Below the pieces are notes generated by a model. The model made no database searches, was not told where the DNA came from, and saw nothing but the letters and a program-made list of their open reading frames with translations. From assembly GCF_003663885.1 (NCBI RefSeq), contig NZ_RCCE01000003.1, positions 359,501 through 423,500 on the forward strand: a stretch of 64,000 nt of DNA. Direction: 5' to 3'. The position numbers and the translations under genes are program-made. Positions 35,006 through 44,143 of this stretch are shown here, in pieces (the first letter of the stretch is position 1; every line of letters starts with the position of its first letter). This DNA is from Litoreibacter meonggei. GTDB lineage: Bacteria; Pseudomonadota; Alphaproteobacteria; Rhodobacterales; Rhodobacteraceae.

Positions 35006-37447
35006 TTAGACTTTCACGCGTTCCGATTTTGGATCATAAAACGGCTTGGACGAGACCTCTGCTTTTACGCGCGTGCCCGCGACGTCGATCTCGTAGGTGG
35101 ACGCCAGAACATCCGCTAAGGCTTCACCCCGACACGGGATGTAGCCCATGCCCATTGCGGCGCCCAAATGGTGGCCGTATGAGCCGGAGGTCAAATAGCT
35201 GACGATCTCGCCATCGCGCATAACTGGCTCGGCGTGGTAGAGAAGTGGCTCGGCATCGGTTAACTTAAACTGCAGCAACCGCATGTTTAGGCCCTTCTCC
35301 GCTTTCTCCAGCACGGCTTCACGCCCTATGAAATTCGGTTTGTCCTTCTTCACAGCAAAGCCAAGTCCCGCTTCCATCACATGGTCCTCGGAGGTGATAT
35401 CGTGGCCAAAATGGCGGAAACCCTTTTCCATTCGGCAACTATCCATCATGTGCATGCCACACAACTTCAGGTCCATGCCCCGTCCGGCGTCGCGAAGCGT
35501 CTCGAAGACATGTGCCGCTTGATCTGCGCCGACATAAATTTCCCAACCCAATTCCCCCACATAGGTGACGCGATGCACACGAGCGAGGCCCATGCCGATC
35601 TCGATCTCTTGCGCAGTGCCGAACGGGTTTACGGCATTCGAGAAATCAGCAGGTGAGACCTTCTCAAGCAAAGTGCGGGCATTCGGGCCCATCACAGCCA
35701 AAACGCCCTCGCTAGAGGTCATGTCGGTGATTACAACGTTAAAGTCGCCGATATTGCGGCGCATCCATATCTCATCTGCAAGCCGCGTAGCCGCAGGCGT
35801 TACCACCAGATAGGCCGTTTCAGACAGCCGTGTGACCGTCACGTCAGCCTCAATTCCAGCCTGCGCATTCAGGAATTGCGTGTAAACGATCTTGCCAACA
35901 GGCACGGAATAATCCCCGCCACCGACATAGTTCATAAACGCCTCAGCGTCGCGCCCTTCGACCCTGATCTTGCCGAAAGAAGACATATCATACATGCCGA
36001 CATTGCTGCGGATCGCGTGGTGTTCGCGGGCTACGTTGTCGAAGAAATTTTGCCGTTTCCACGAATATTGGTATTCACGCTCCTGCCCTTCATCCGCAAA
36101 CCAGTTGGCTCGTTCCCAACCGGCAAGTTCGCCCATGACGGCTCCATTTTCGACGAGTTGCTGATGAAACGGCGTGCGACGAACGCCACGTGCTGTCTTC
36201 TTTTGCAGATAGGGAAAATGGTCTGCATAGAGCAGTCCTAGAGTCTCTTTGGAGCGCTCGAACAGATAGGTCCGGTTCCCCTGAAACGGCTGCATCCGGC
36301 TGATATCCACATCGCCCAGATCGAAAGGCTTCTGCCCCGCATCCATCCATTGCGCCAGCGCGGAGCCCGCGCCGCCCGCAGATTGTATTCCGATAGAGTT
36401 AAAACCTGCCGCGACCCAGAAGTTATCCAGCTCCGGCGCAAGGCCCAGATGGTAAGCGTCATCGGGGGTGAAGGATTCCGGGCCGTTGAAGAAGGTGTGA
36501 ATGCCAGCCTCCGCCAGCATCGGAAGGCGCTCGACCGCCGCCTCCAAGATCGGCTCGAAATGGTCAAAATCTTCGGGAAGTTGATCGAACTCGAAGTCTT
36601 TGGGTATCTCTAACTTCCACGGCTTCGACACCGGTTCGAACGCGCCCAGCAGCATCTTGCCTGCGTCTTCCTTGTAGTAGGCACACTCGTCCGGCACCCG
36701 CAGTACCGGCATTTGCGTGAGGCCGGGTATCGCTTCGGTGACGATGTAGAAGTGCTCACACGAATGCAGCGGCACGTTGACGCCTGCCATTTTACCCACT
36801 TGATAGCCCCACATGCCGCCGCAATTGACGACGTGTTCGGCTTGGATAGAGCCTGTTTCACCGTTCTTATCCTGCCAGCTCACCCCCGTGACGCGACGGC
36901 CTTCTTTGTGGATATCGGTGACCAGATATCCCTCTTTTACCAACGCGCCATTCTGGCGCGCACCTTTGGCCAAAGCGTGCGCAATATTGGCAGGATCGCC
37001 CTGCCCGTCGAGCGGCAGATAGACACCCCCGGTAACCCCATTGATGTTGAGATGCTCGTAGCGGTTTTTTACCTCTTGAGGTGAAATAGGCTCTGCTTCA
37101 ACGCCGAAAGACCGCGCCATGGCGGCTTGGCGGTTGATCTCTTCCAGCCGTTCTTCGGTCAATGCCACGGTTATAGAGCCGCACCGTTTGAAGCCCGTGG
37201 CGACGCCTGTTTCGGCCTCCAGATCGCCATAGAGTTCTTGCGAGTATTTCGCGAGCTTGGTCATATTTTTCGTCGCGCGCAATTGCGCGATAAGACCAGC
37301 GGCATGCCAAGTTGTGCCGGATGTTAGTTGCTTGCGTTCCAACAAGATCACATCTTTCCAGCCAAGTTTGGCCAGATGATAGGCAACCGAGCATCCGATA
37401 ACGCCCCCGCCAATGATGACGACACGTGCATGCGTGGGAAGTGTCAT
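35006..37447 (-). CDS. FAD oxidoreductase + GcvT domain protein, dimethylglycine/sarcosine dehydrogenase-like (copy 2)
   Basis: An 813-residue two-part enzyme. The N-terminal DAO-type FAD domain has IIGGGVIGCSVAYHLA (11-26) and TTWHAAG (45-51); the His48 position corresponds to the residue that covalently holds FAD in dimethylglycine dehydrogenases. The middle has FTPDDAYHLG and the GIQSAGGAG turn. The C-terminal half (about 430-800) is a GcvT-like folate domain with VTRLSETAYLVV, GELGWEIYV and CGMHMMDSCRMEKGFRHFG. It probably oxidises an N-methyl group and hands formaldehyde to THF. The ATG overlaps the methyltransferase stop by 4 nt. Confidence 0.9.
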   Translation of the reverse strand: MTLPTHARVVIIGGGVIGCSVAYHLAKLGWKDVILLERKQLTSGTTWHAAGLIAQLRATKNMTKLAKYSQELYGDLEAETGVATGFKRCGSITVALTEERLEEINRQAAMARSFGVEAEPISPQEVKNRYEHLNINGVTGGVYLPLDGQGDPANIAHALAKGARQNGALVKEGYLVTDIHKEGRRVTGVSWQDKNGETGSIQAEHVVNCGGMWGYQVGKMAGVNVPLHSCEHFYIVTEAIPGLTQMPVLRVPDECAYYKEDAGKMLLGAFEPVSKPWKLEIPKDFEFDQLPEDFDHFEPILEAAVERLPMLAEAGIHTFFNGPESFTPDDAYHLGLAPELDNFWVAAGFNSIGIQSAGGAGSALAQWMDAGQKPFDLGDVDISRMQPFQGNRTYLFERSKETLGLLYADHFPYLQKKTARGVRRTPFHQQLVENGAVMGELAGWERANWFADEGQEREYQYSWKRQNFFDNVAREHHAIRSNVGMYDMSSFGKIRVEGRDAEAFMNYVGGGDYSVPVGKIVYTQFLNAQAGIEADVTVTRLSETAYLVVTPAATRLADEIWMRRNIGDFNVVITDMTSSEGVLAVMGPNARTLLEKVSPADFSNAVNPFGTAQEIEIGMGLARVHRVTYVGELGWEIYVGADQAAHVFETLRDAGRGMDLKLCGMHMMDSCRMEKGFRHFGHDITSEDHVMEAGLGFAVKKDKPNFIGREAVLEKAEKGLNMRLLQFKLTDAEPLLYHAEPVMRDGEIVSYLTSGSYGHHLGAAMGMGYIPCRGEALADVLASTYEIDVAGTRVKAEVSSKPFYDPKSERVKV

Positions 37448-38325
37448 GTTGGAGTTCCTTTAAAGCGTCGCGATAGCTCGCGAATATGGGCTGGGCCAAC
37501 TTCACAGCAGCCACCGATTAGCGTCGCCCCTGAGGCCACCCAGCGATCTGCAAAGTTCGCGTAGACTTCTGGCGTCAGATCATTGCGTGCGGACAGCATG
37601 TCTACTGTCGCGCCAACCTCCGAGAAGTCACTGCTGATCCCAGTGAAGCCATTGGCGTAGGCTCCGAGGGGTATGCGACAACCAGCCAGCAACGGCACAG
37701 CCTGCGTCACTGACTCCGGCGTTGAACAGTTTATCAACACGGCGGTGGGCGCGTATTCTGCTAGCAGCGGCAATATCTCGATCAACTGCTCGCCAGATCG
37801 AAGCTTCGTCCCATCTTCATCATCGACAGAAACCGCAACCCAGACGGGCTTGCCTGTAACACCACCCCCCATCAACGCGCCTTTGAGTTGATCGACAGAA
37901 GCCATGGTTTCGAAGATATGCGCATCGACGAGCGGTGCCTGAATTTTTGCAAGTTTCGCATAAACCTCAGCAGCTTGTTCCGCCGGAGGAGCCTTGTCAG
38001 GCTGATATGAGAAACCCAGCGGTCCAAGTGCCCCAAGAACCTGCCCAGACCCCTGCGCATCACGCGCCTCGCAAGCCAAAGTGCAGGCGAGGATTTCAAG
38101 TGATTCCAACTGTCCTAAAATTCCGTGCGCCTCGAAGCGATCTGGCAGGACCGAATAGCTGTTAGTTGTCGCAACTTCCGCACCGGCAGCGAAATAGTCG
38201 TCATGCACCGCGCGCACCATTTCAGGATTGTCTATTAGGGCTTGAACGGACCAAAGCGACGTCGCGCGACCTGCCCGCGCGATCAACTCTTGGCCCATTC
38301 CCCCGTCTAGAATCGTGACACTCAT
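37444..38325 (-). CDS. Homocysteine S-methyltransferase family protein (betaine- or S-methylmethionine-dependent)
   Basis: A 293-residue (beta/alpha)8 zinc enzyme. ILDGGMGQEL is the family start; the zinc ligands C200 (INCSTPES) and C273-C274 (GGCCEVGP) are all present. It moves a methyl group from a donor to homocysteine, making methionine. Because it lies between two dimethylglycine-dehydrogenase-like genes with 4-nt overlaps on both sides, glycine betaine is the most plausible donor; S-methylmethionine (MmuM) or a dimethylsulfonium compound are alternatives. ATG 38325 is chosen because of the ATGA overlap and the normal N-terminus. Confidence 0.9.
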   Translation of the reverse strand: MSVTILDGGMGQELIARAGRATSLWSVQALIDNPEMVRAVHDDYFAAGAEVATTNSYSVLPDRFEAHGILGQLESLEILACTLACEARDAQGSGQVLGALGPLGFSYQPDKAPPAEQAAEVYAKLAKIQAPLVDAHIFETMASVDQLKGALMGGGVTGKPVWVAVSVDDEDGTKLRSGEQLIEILPLLAEYAPTAVLINCSTPESVTQAVPLLAGCRIPLGAYANGFTGISSDFSEVGATVDMLSARNDLTPEVYANFADRWVASGATLIGGCCEVGPAHIRELSRRFKGTPT

Positions 38326-40775
38326 GCGCGGATTCGCGTGTTTTCGGGATCCCATAGCGGTTGATCTTCCTGAACCACTGCTTTGCAACGCACGCCAAAT
38401 ATTTCCACTTCGAGTTCGGTGCCGGGTTTAGCGGCTTCCGCCTTCACCACGCCCAAAGCAATGGACTTGTTCACGCGGTAGCCCCAGTCTCCGGAGGTAG
38501 TTTCCCCGACGATTTCACCCCCCGACCAAACAGGCGACATGTAGGGCGCATCAGCGTCGCCTGCGTCAACTATCAGGGTAACAAAGCCCTTCTTAGAGCC
38601 TTGTTGCACCTCGCTGGCCAAAGCGGCCTTGCCCGGGAAGTCCTGTTCTTTGTTCAAGCGCAGGAACCGATGCAAACCGCCTTCCAGCAAGGTGTAGTCA
38701 GTGGAGAGATCGCCTTTCCACGTCCGATACCCCTTCTCTATCCGCATGGAGTTCAACGCGTACATTCCAAACGGGATTGCGCCCGCGTCGCGAAGGGCCT
38801 CATAGACCACCGCGCTATCGTCGAACGACGTGTGCACCTCCCAACCCAGTTCGCCTGCGAAGGAGATACGCATTAGCTTGGCGGGCTTACCCGCGACCGT
38901 GGCGTCTTGAACGGTCAACCAGCCAGCAGTCAGGTCAGCGTCCTGGACCAGCCCCTGCATCAGTTCGCGCGATTGCGGCCCTGTAACCAACGCGGTCGAC
39001 CAATCGCGGGTGATGTCAGTCATAGTAAGCGACCCATCGGTGGGTAAACGGCTTTGCAAAAACTCGAAGTCATGCCATTGCGCCACAGCAGCTGTCATGA
39101 TCCAAAAGTCGTCCTCAGCCCAACGGATGATCGTCACTTCTGTCACGATCCGACCGCGACTGTCGGTGAAGTAGCCAAGGTTCATACGGCCTGTTTTGGG
39201 CAGCGCGCCCGCGATTTGTCCGCGCAGCCACTCAGCGGCACCTGCACCCGTCAGCGTGTAGCGAGAGAAGCCCGGCATATCGAGCACGCCGGTGCCAGTC
39301 GTGCAGGCTTCAACCTCCTCCTTGATACGCTGTTCCCATGGGCCTTTGCGGCCCCATGTCTGGGTCGCCTCTTCGGACGTGTCATCCCCGCCTTTGGCGA
39401 ACCAATTCGCGCGTTCCCAGCCGTTATAGGCGCCCATTTGCGCGCCGGACGCTAACAACGACGCGTGGTTCGGCGACAACTTCTTATCGCGACCAGCGGG
39501 CCATTCATGTCGCGGGAAGTGCATCGCGTATTCATGGCCGTAAGTCTCTAGTGCCTTCGCGTGACAGTAGTCATGGTCGGCAAAGTCGGTGTAGCGGCGC
39601 GGATCGACGGACCACATATCCATTTCGGTCTCGCCGTGCATGATCCACTCGCTTAGCACCTTGCCCGCGCCGCCGCCTTGGGCGATGCCGAAGGTGAAAC
39701 TATGGCCCTCGAAGGCGTTTTTGACGCCGGGCATGGGGCCAATCATCGGCAGGCCATCGGGGGCGTAAGGAATTGGGCCGTTGATGTTGCGGCCAACGCC
39801 CGCCTCGCCGAGCAGCGGGACGCGTGCCATGGCATCTTCGATATAGAATTCGAGCCGCTCCAGATCGTCGGGGTAGAGTTGGAAGGAGAAATCCTCCGGC
39901 ATAGGGTCGTCTGGCGTGACCCAATGGGCTTTGCAATTGCGCTCGTAGGGACCAAGGTTGAGGCCGTATTTATCCTGACGCAGGTAGTAGCTGATGTCGA
40001 CGTCGCGGACGAGCGGCACCTTGTGGCCTTTTTCCTTGGTCCAAGCTTCCAGCTCCGCGATTGGTTCGGTCAGGAAATACTGGTGGGACATGACGACCAT
40101 CGGCACGGTGCGGCCACCGAAGGGCTTGAACATCTCGCCCACGCGCTGCGCGTAGTAACCGGCACAATTGACGACTATTTCGGCTCTAATATCGCCCTTT
40201 TCGGTCTTTATGATCCACTCGTCGCCATCTCGATCAAGGCCAATAATGGGGCAGAACCGCTCGATGCGCCCCCCTGCGGCGCGCGCACCTTTGGCCAAGG
40301 CTTGTGTCAGCTGCGCCGGGTCAATGTCACCGTCGAGCGGATCTGACATGCCGCCCGCGAGGTCGTGAATTTCGAGAAACGGGTGGTGATCATGCAACTC
40401 CTTCGGGGTCAGAATGTCCATTTGTAGACCCTGATAACGGGCTTGAGAGGCAACCTTCTCGAACTCCTGCATCCGCTCTTTCGTGTGCGCCAGTCGCAAA
40501 GAGCCCGTGACGTGGTAATTCATTGGATAGTCCACATCCTCGGCCAGCGTGCGGTACATCTCCAACCCAAAGCGCTGCATGTTCATCACAGCCCAGTTGG
40601 GCGCGAAGTTCGGGCAGTTGCCAGCCGCGTGCCAAGTGGAGCCCGCCGTAAGTTCGTTCTTTTCCAGAAGAACACAGTCGGTCCAGCCTGCTTTCGCGAG
40701 GTGATACAATGTCGACGTGCCGACCACCCCGCCCCCGATAATTACGACCCGTGCGGTTGTTGGAAAATCACTCAT
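38322..40775 (-). CDS. FAD oxidoreductase + GcvT domain protein, dimethylglycine dehydrogenase-like (copy 1)
   Basis: An 817-residue paralogue of the enzyme at 35006 with the same architecture: FAD domain with IIGGGVVGTSTLYHLA and STWHAAG (H49 as likely flavin-linking residue), a middle section with GGGAGKVLSEW, and a C-terminal GcvT domain with FAGELGWEVH and RIEKGYRTWKGD. It should demethylate an N-methylated amino acid such as dimethylglycine or sarcosine with transfer to THF. Sequence identity to copy 2 looks moderate, not recent. It overlaps the GFA gene upstream by 8 nt. Confidence 0.9.
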   Translation of the reverse strand: MSDFPTTARVVIIGGGVVGTSTLYHLAKAGWTDCVLLEKNELTAGSTWHAAGNCPNFAPNWAVMNMQRFGLEMYRTLAEDVDYPMNYHVTGSLRLAHTKERMQEFEKVASQARYQGLQMDILTPKELHDHHPFLEIHDLAGGMSDPLDGDIDPAQLTQALAKGARAAGGRIERFCPIIGLDRDGDEWIIKTEKGDIRAEIVVNCAGYYAQRVGEMFKPFGGRTVPMVVMSHQYFLTEPIAELEAWTKEKGHKVPLVRDVDISYYLRQDKYGLNLGPYERNCKAHWVTPDDPMPEDFSFQLYPDDLERLEFYIEDAMARVPLLGEAGVGRNINGPIPYAPDGLPMIGPMPGVKNAFEGHSFTFGIAQGGGAGKVLSEWIMHGETEMDMWSVDPRRYTDFADHDYCHAKALETYGHEYAMHFPRHEWPAGRDKKLSPNHASLLASGAQMGAYNGWERANWFAKGGDDTSEEATQTWGRKGPWEQRIKEEVEACTTGTGVLDMPGFSRYTLTGAGAAEWLRGQIAGALPKTGRMNLGYFTDSRGRIVTEVTIIRWAEDDFWIMTAAVAQWHDFEFLQSRLPTDGSLTMTDITRDWSTALVTGPQSRELMQGLVQDADLTAGWLTVQDATVAGKPAKLMRISFAGELGWEVHTSFDDSAVVYEALRDAGAIPFGMYALNSMRIEKGYRTWKGDLSTDYTLLEGGLHRFLRLNKEQDFPGKAALASEVQQGSKKGFVTLIVDAGDADAPYMSPVWSGGEIVGETTSGDWGYRVNKSIALGVVKAEAAKPGTELEVEIFGVRCKAVVQEDQPLWDPENTRIRA

Positions 40776-41151
40776 CTTCTTGCTCCTCCTGCCGGACTTG
40801 GTCCGTGATTTCGTAGTAATCGCCTTGATCGGCGGTAAATATGTGGCGCTCTAGCTTGAGGCCCGTCGGTCCATCCATCGCCCCTAAGGCGACACCGGTA
40901 TCTGCGTCGGCATCAGACTTCCAAAACAGGAAAGAGCCGCATGTGGGGCAAAAGCCGCGCTTTGCCGAGGGGCTGGATTGGTACCACTTCACCTCGCCCA
41001 GTACGCGCAACTTGTCGTCGTCGATCTGCACCGCGGCCCAGTAGTGGCCTGATTGCTTGCGGCATTGGGTGCAGTGGCAGGCTGCTGGGTCGCGCGCGGC
41101 GCCGTCTGCTTCGAAACGCACATTCCCGCAAAGACAGCTTCCTGTCAGCAT
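40768..41151 (-). CDS. GFA (glutathione-dependent formaldehyde-activating / CENP-V fold) protein
   Basis: A 127-residue zinc protein. Cys residues in GSCLCGN, ACHCTQCRKQSG and FCPTCGSFL provide the two zinc sites of the GFA fold. The founding member was proposed to speed formation of S-hydroxymethylglutathione, although that activity is disputed. In this operon it could handle formaldehyde that escapes from the demethylating enzymes. It begins at the overlapping stop of the LysE gene and overlaps the next gene by 8 nt, so it is firmly part of the operon. Confidence 0.88.
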   Translation of the reverse strand: MLTGSCLCGNVRFEADGAARDPAACHCTQCRKQSGHYWAAVQIDDDKLRVLGEVKWYQSSPSAKRGFCPTCGSFLFWKSDADADTGVALGAMDGPTGLKLERHIFTADQGDYYEITDQVRQEEQEDE

Positions 41152-41771
41152 TAAACTCTCCCCGGTACTGGTGAGCTGCCGAGCAACACGCCGTAGACAA
41201 TGAAACACAGCGCCATGACGCGGCGCACCCAGACGTTGAGCACGGCACCCATTGCGGCACGGCCAAGGCCGGCGCCGATGGCGGTGAAGCTGGTGTAGCT
41301 TAGGGTGGTGATTGCCAATGCGGTGGGCATGATGACCCACATTTGCGACCAAACGGGAATGTCGGGCTGCACGAATTGGGTGAAAGCCGCGAAGTAGCCA
41401 GCCACCGACTTGACGTTGATCGTCGCAATCAAAAATGCCCGCCCGTAAATAGAGCGTGCAGAGACATGGCGCGGTGTCACGGGCTTGCCAGCATTCAACA
41501 GGCCCCTGACTCCTAGGAAAACCAAAAACCCAGCGCCGATGAGCTTGCCCCAGAAGAACGCTTCGGGGGCCTGTGCCAATAAAGCTGTGACGCCAGCGGC
41601 TGAAAGGAGCAGGAACAGGGTCGCTTGTGTCAAGATTCCTAAGACGCCCCACAGAGACCGCTTAAATCCGTGGGCCATGCCATTCTGGATACAATTCACC
41701 GCATTTGGCCCCGGCGTGGATACGAAAACCACCCAGAACAGCGCGAATATGATCCATCCCTCCCAAGACAT
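41151..41771 (-). CDS. LysE/RhtB-family exporter
   Basis: A 206-residue inner-membrane protein with about six hydrophobic segments. The N-terminal STPGPNAVNCIQNG contains the TPGPN signature of the LysE/RhtB amino-acid exporters. In this operon it may export excess amino acid, for example methionine or glycine formed by demethylation. The start follows the regulator stop by one base. Confidence 0.88.
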   Translation of the reverse strand: MSWEGWIIFALFWVVFVSTPGPNAVNCIQNGMAHGFKRSLWGVLGILTQATLFLLLSAAGVTALLAQAPEAFFWGKLIGAGFLVFLGVRGLLNAGKPVTPRHVSARSIYGRAFLIATINVKSVAGYFAAFTQFVQPDIPVWSQMWVIMPTALAITTLSYTSFTAIGAGLGRAAMGAVLNVWVRRVMALCFIVYGVLLGSSPVPGRV

Positions 41772-41772
41772 C

Positions 41773-42345
41773 TTAGTACACCGGCGGGGCGATAACCCAA
41801 ATCACCACGGCGGGCGTCGAGTATGGGTTCATCCAGCGAAAAGGCTCTCCACGGATGCGGAAGCTATCGCCGACGTTTAACGTGAAGTTGGTGCCAGCAA
41901 TCCATAGGTCGAGCTTGCCGGACACCACATAGCCCACTTCCTGCGTGGGTCGGCTAACAGGCTCTATTATTGTGCTATTCGGCTCGAATGTGGAATGAAC
42001 CACCTCAAAGTCGTCTGTCAGATCGGGGGACAGGAGTTCCTCGGTCAACCCAGCCTCATGCGAGCCAATGGGGCGGCGGGACGCGGCCCTGACGATGAAC
42101 CCCTGCTCGTCGGCAGCGGATGCCGCCTGCCGGAACAGGCTCGAGACTGACACGTTGAGCGCCTTTGCCATATGACGCAGGTCCGTGATCGACGGCTCGG
42201 ATAAATCGCGCTCCACCTGACTGAGCCACCCGACCGAGCGATCTAAGGTTTCTGCAAGTTCGGCAAGGTTCAGCCCGCGCGCCTTGCGTAGCGCGCGAAG
42301 GTCGGCGCCTAAGGTGATTGCTTTGCTGGGGTGAGAATGCTTCAT
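41773..42345 (-). CDS. XRE-family regulator with C-terminal cupin domain
   Basis: A 190-residue transcription factor. Residues 12-65 form the helix-turn-helix (LRALRKARGLNLAELAE, SVGWLSQVERDLSEPS). The C-terminal cupin (about 105-185) has PTQEVGYVVSGKLDLWI and VGDSFRIRGEPFRWMNP. This type commonly senses small amines, amino acids or betaine-like ligands in front of catabolic operons. It is the first gene of a six-gene overlapping operon, so it probably controls itself too. Confidence 0.92.
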   Translation of the reverse strand: MKHSHPSKAITLGADLRALRKARGLNLAELAETLDRSVGWLSQVERDLSEPSITDLRHMAKALNVSVSSLFRQAASAADEQGFIVRAASRRPIGSHEAGLTEELLSPDLTDDFEVVHSTFEPNSTIIEPVSRPTQEVGYVVSGKLDLWIAGTNFTLNVGDSFRIRGEPFRWMNPYSTPAVVIWVIAPPVY

Positions 42346-42427
42346 TTGGCTTTCGTGAAATTTTGTGTCTTTTTTTCACCAAAGTACAAAACTCACGAGT
42401 CGCGCAAGAAAAATTTAGGCGCGAGGG

Positions 42428-42880
42428 TCAAATTTTACCAAAAACGTCTTTCAAGATTTGCGCCATCTGGTCTGCGTCTTGTTGCGTGAACGCGTCGGGC
42501 AGATCGCTATCAATATCAAAAACAGCGATTAGCTTGCCGGACTTACCCCAAACCGGCAGCACAAGCTCGGAACGAGTGGAAGAGGCGCAAGCGATATGTC
42601 CCGGGAACGCGTCCACATCGGGCACCAACTGGGTTTCTTCCAGTCGCGCCGCAGCACCGCATACCCCGCGTGCGAAAGGGATAACCAAGCAACCGTGACC
42701 ACCCTGATACGGGCCGATCTTCAATAACTCAGGTGCGACCACACGGTAGAAACCCGTCCAGTTGAAGCGGTCATCCGAGTGGTGCACCTCGCAAGCTACA
42801 GTCGCCATTAATGACACGGCGTCAACTTCGCCGTCGGTCAGCGCGGCCACGGTTTGGGCCAGCGACGTGTAGTCGACCAT
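42428..42880 (-). CDS. msrC: Free methionine-(R)-sulfoxide reductase (GAF domain)
   Basis: A 150-residue single-GAF-domain enzyme that reduces free methionine R-sulfoxide using thioredoxin. The three functional Cys are at positions 64, 74 and 98; as I recall, the E. coli enzyme has Cys84, 94 and 118, so spacing is identical. NWTGFYR, GPYQGGHGC and GHIACASSTRSELVLPV are diagnostic. The ATG at 42880 overlaps the thiolase stop by one base, so it is co-expressed with thiolase. Position near a methionine-forming operon may be coincidental. Confidence 0.93.
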   Translation of the reverse strand: MVDYTSLAQTVAALTDGEVDAVSLMATVACEVHHSDDRFNWTGFYRVVAPELLKIGPYQGGHGCLVIPFARGVCGAAARLEETQLVPDVDAFPGHIACASSTRSELVLPVWGKSGKLIAVFDIDSDLPDAFTQQDADQMAQILKDVFGKI

Positions 42881-44046
42881 CAAACGCGCTCGATCGCGAT
42901 GGCTGTCCCTTCGCCACCGCCGATGCAAATCGCGGCGACCCCGCGCTTGAGGCCGCGCGTCTCCAATGCGTTGAGCAACGTCACGATGATACGCGCACCG
43001 GACGCCCCAATCGGGTGGCCCAAGGCACAAGCGCCGCCGTTAACGTTCACAATATCGCGCTCCAGCCCCATCTCGTGCATGAAGGCCATTGGCACGACTG
43101 CAAAGGCTTCGTTTACCTCCCAAAGGTCAACATCAGAGACGCTCCACCCGATGCGCTCCAACAGTTTACGGGCCGCAGGCACGGGTGCCGTCGTGAACAG
43201 GCTGGGCGCTTGCGCGTGGTTGGCATGTCCCACAACACGGGCGCGCGGCGTGAGGCCATGTGCTTTGACCCCAGCTTCAGACGCCATGACCAGTGCAGCA
43301 GCACCGTCAGAAATCGACGATGAGTTCGCCGCCGTGACAGTGCCACCATCGCGGAAGACGGGTTTAAGCTGCGGAATCTTCTCGGGACGCGCTTTGGCAG
43401 GCTGCTCATCCTCTGACACGGTGAATGGCTTGCGTCTGCCGACTTCTACCGCAGTAATCTCTGCCGAGAACGAGTTATTCTCCTGCGCCGCCAACGCGTT
43501 CGACAGGGAGCGCAGCGCGTATTCATCTTGCGCGTCGCGGGTGAACTGGAACGCCTCGGCGCAATCCTCGGCAAAAGTGCCCATCAGACGGCCCTTATCA
43601 TAGGCGTCTTCTAACCCATCAAGGAACATCGAGTCCTGAACCGCTTGGTGGCCTATCCGCGCACCACCCCGCATTTTTGGTAGCAGGTACGGCGCATTGG
43701 TCATGCTCTCCATTCCACCCGCGACCATCGTCTGCGACTGGCCAAGGGCAAGTTGGTCGAAGGCCATCATCGCGGCCTGCATCCCGGAGCCGCACATTTT
43801 ATTGAGCGTCGTGGCAGGCACTTCTTCCCCAAGACCCGCTGAAAAACCGGCTTGCCGCGCGGGTGCTTGGCCCTGACCCGCAGGCAGGACACAGCCCATC
43901 AGCAATTCGTCCACAGTTGCAAGGCCAGATTGCTGCATCGCTGCTTTTATTGCGGCTCCACCAAGCTGTGGGGCGTCAACGCCACTAAGAGCACCTTGGA
44001 AACCGCCCATCGGGGTCCGGCTCGCGCCAGTGATATATACAGACAT
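42880..44046 (-). CDS. Acetyl-CoA C-acetyltransferase (thiolase)
   Basis: A 388-residue thiolase. The nucleophile C85 is in NKMCGSGMQ; GHPIGASGAR supplies the His, and CIGGGEGTAIAIE near the C-terminus supplies the second Cys. Start TGASRTPMGGFQGAL is typical. It condenses or cleaves acetoacetyl-CoA; it may be biosynthetic (polyhydroxybutyrate) or degradative, and no reductase or PHB synthase is adjacent to decide. Confidence 0.95.
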   Translation of the reverse strand: MSVYITGASRTPMGGFQGALSGVDAPQLGGAAIKAAMQQSGLATVDELLMGCVLPAGQGQAPARQAGFSAGLGEEVPATTLNKMCGSGMQAAMMAFDQLALGQSQTMVAGGMESMTNAPYLLPKMRGGARIGHQAVQDSMFLDGLEDAYDKGRLMGTFAEDCAEAFQFTRDAQDEYALRSLSNALAAQENNSFSAEITAVEVGRRKPFTVSEDEQPAKARPEKIPQLKPVFRDGGTVTAANSSSISDGAAALVMASEAGVKAHGLTPRARVVGHANHAQAPSLFTTAPVPAARKLLERIGWSVSDVDLWEVNEAFAVVPMAFMHEMGLERDIVNVNGGACALGHPIGASGARIIVTLLNALETRGLKRGVAAICIGGGEGTAIAIERV

Positions 44047-44143
44047 TTTGAAACACCTTTGCTGATAGTGACCCCTGAATGCATACCGAATGGTAACGTT
44101 TGGCGTCTAGTCCAAGACCCTGAAAAGATCAGGAGAGTGGACC

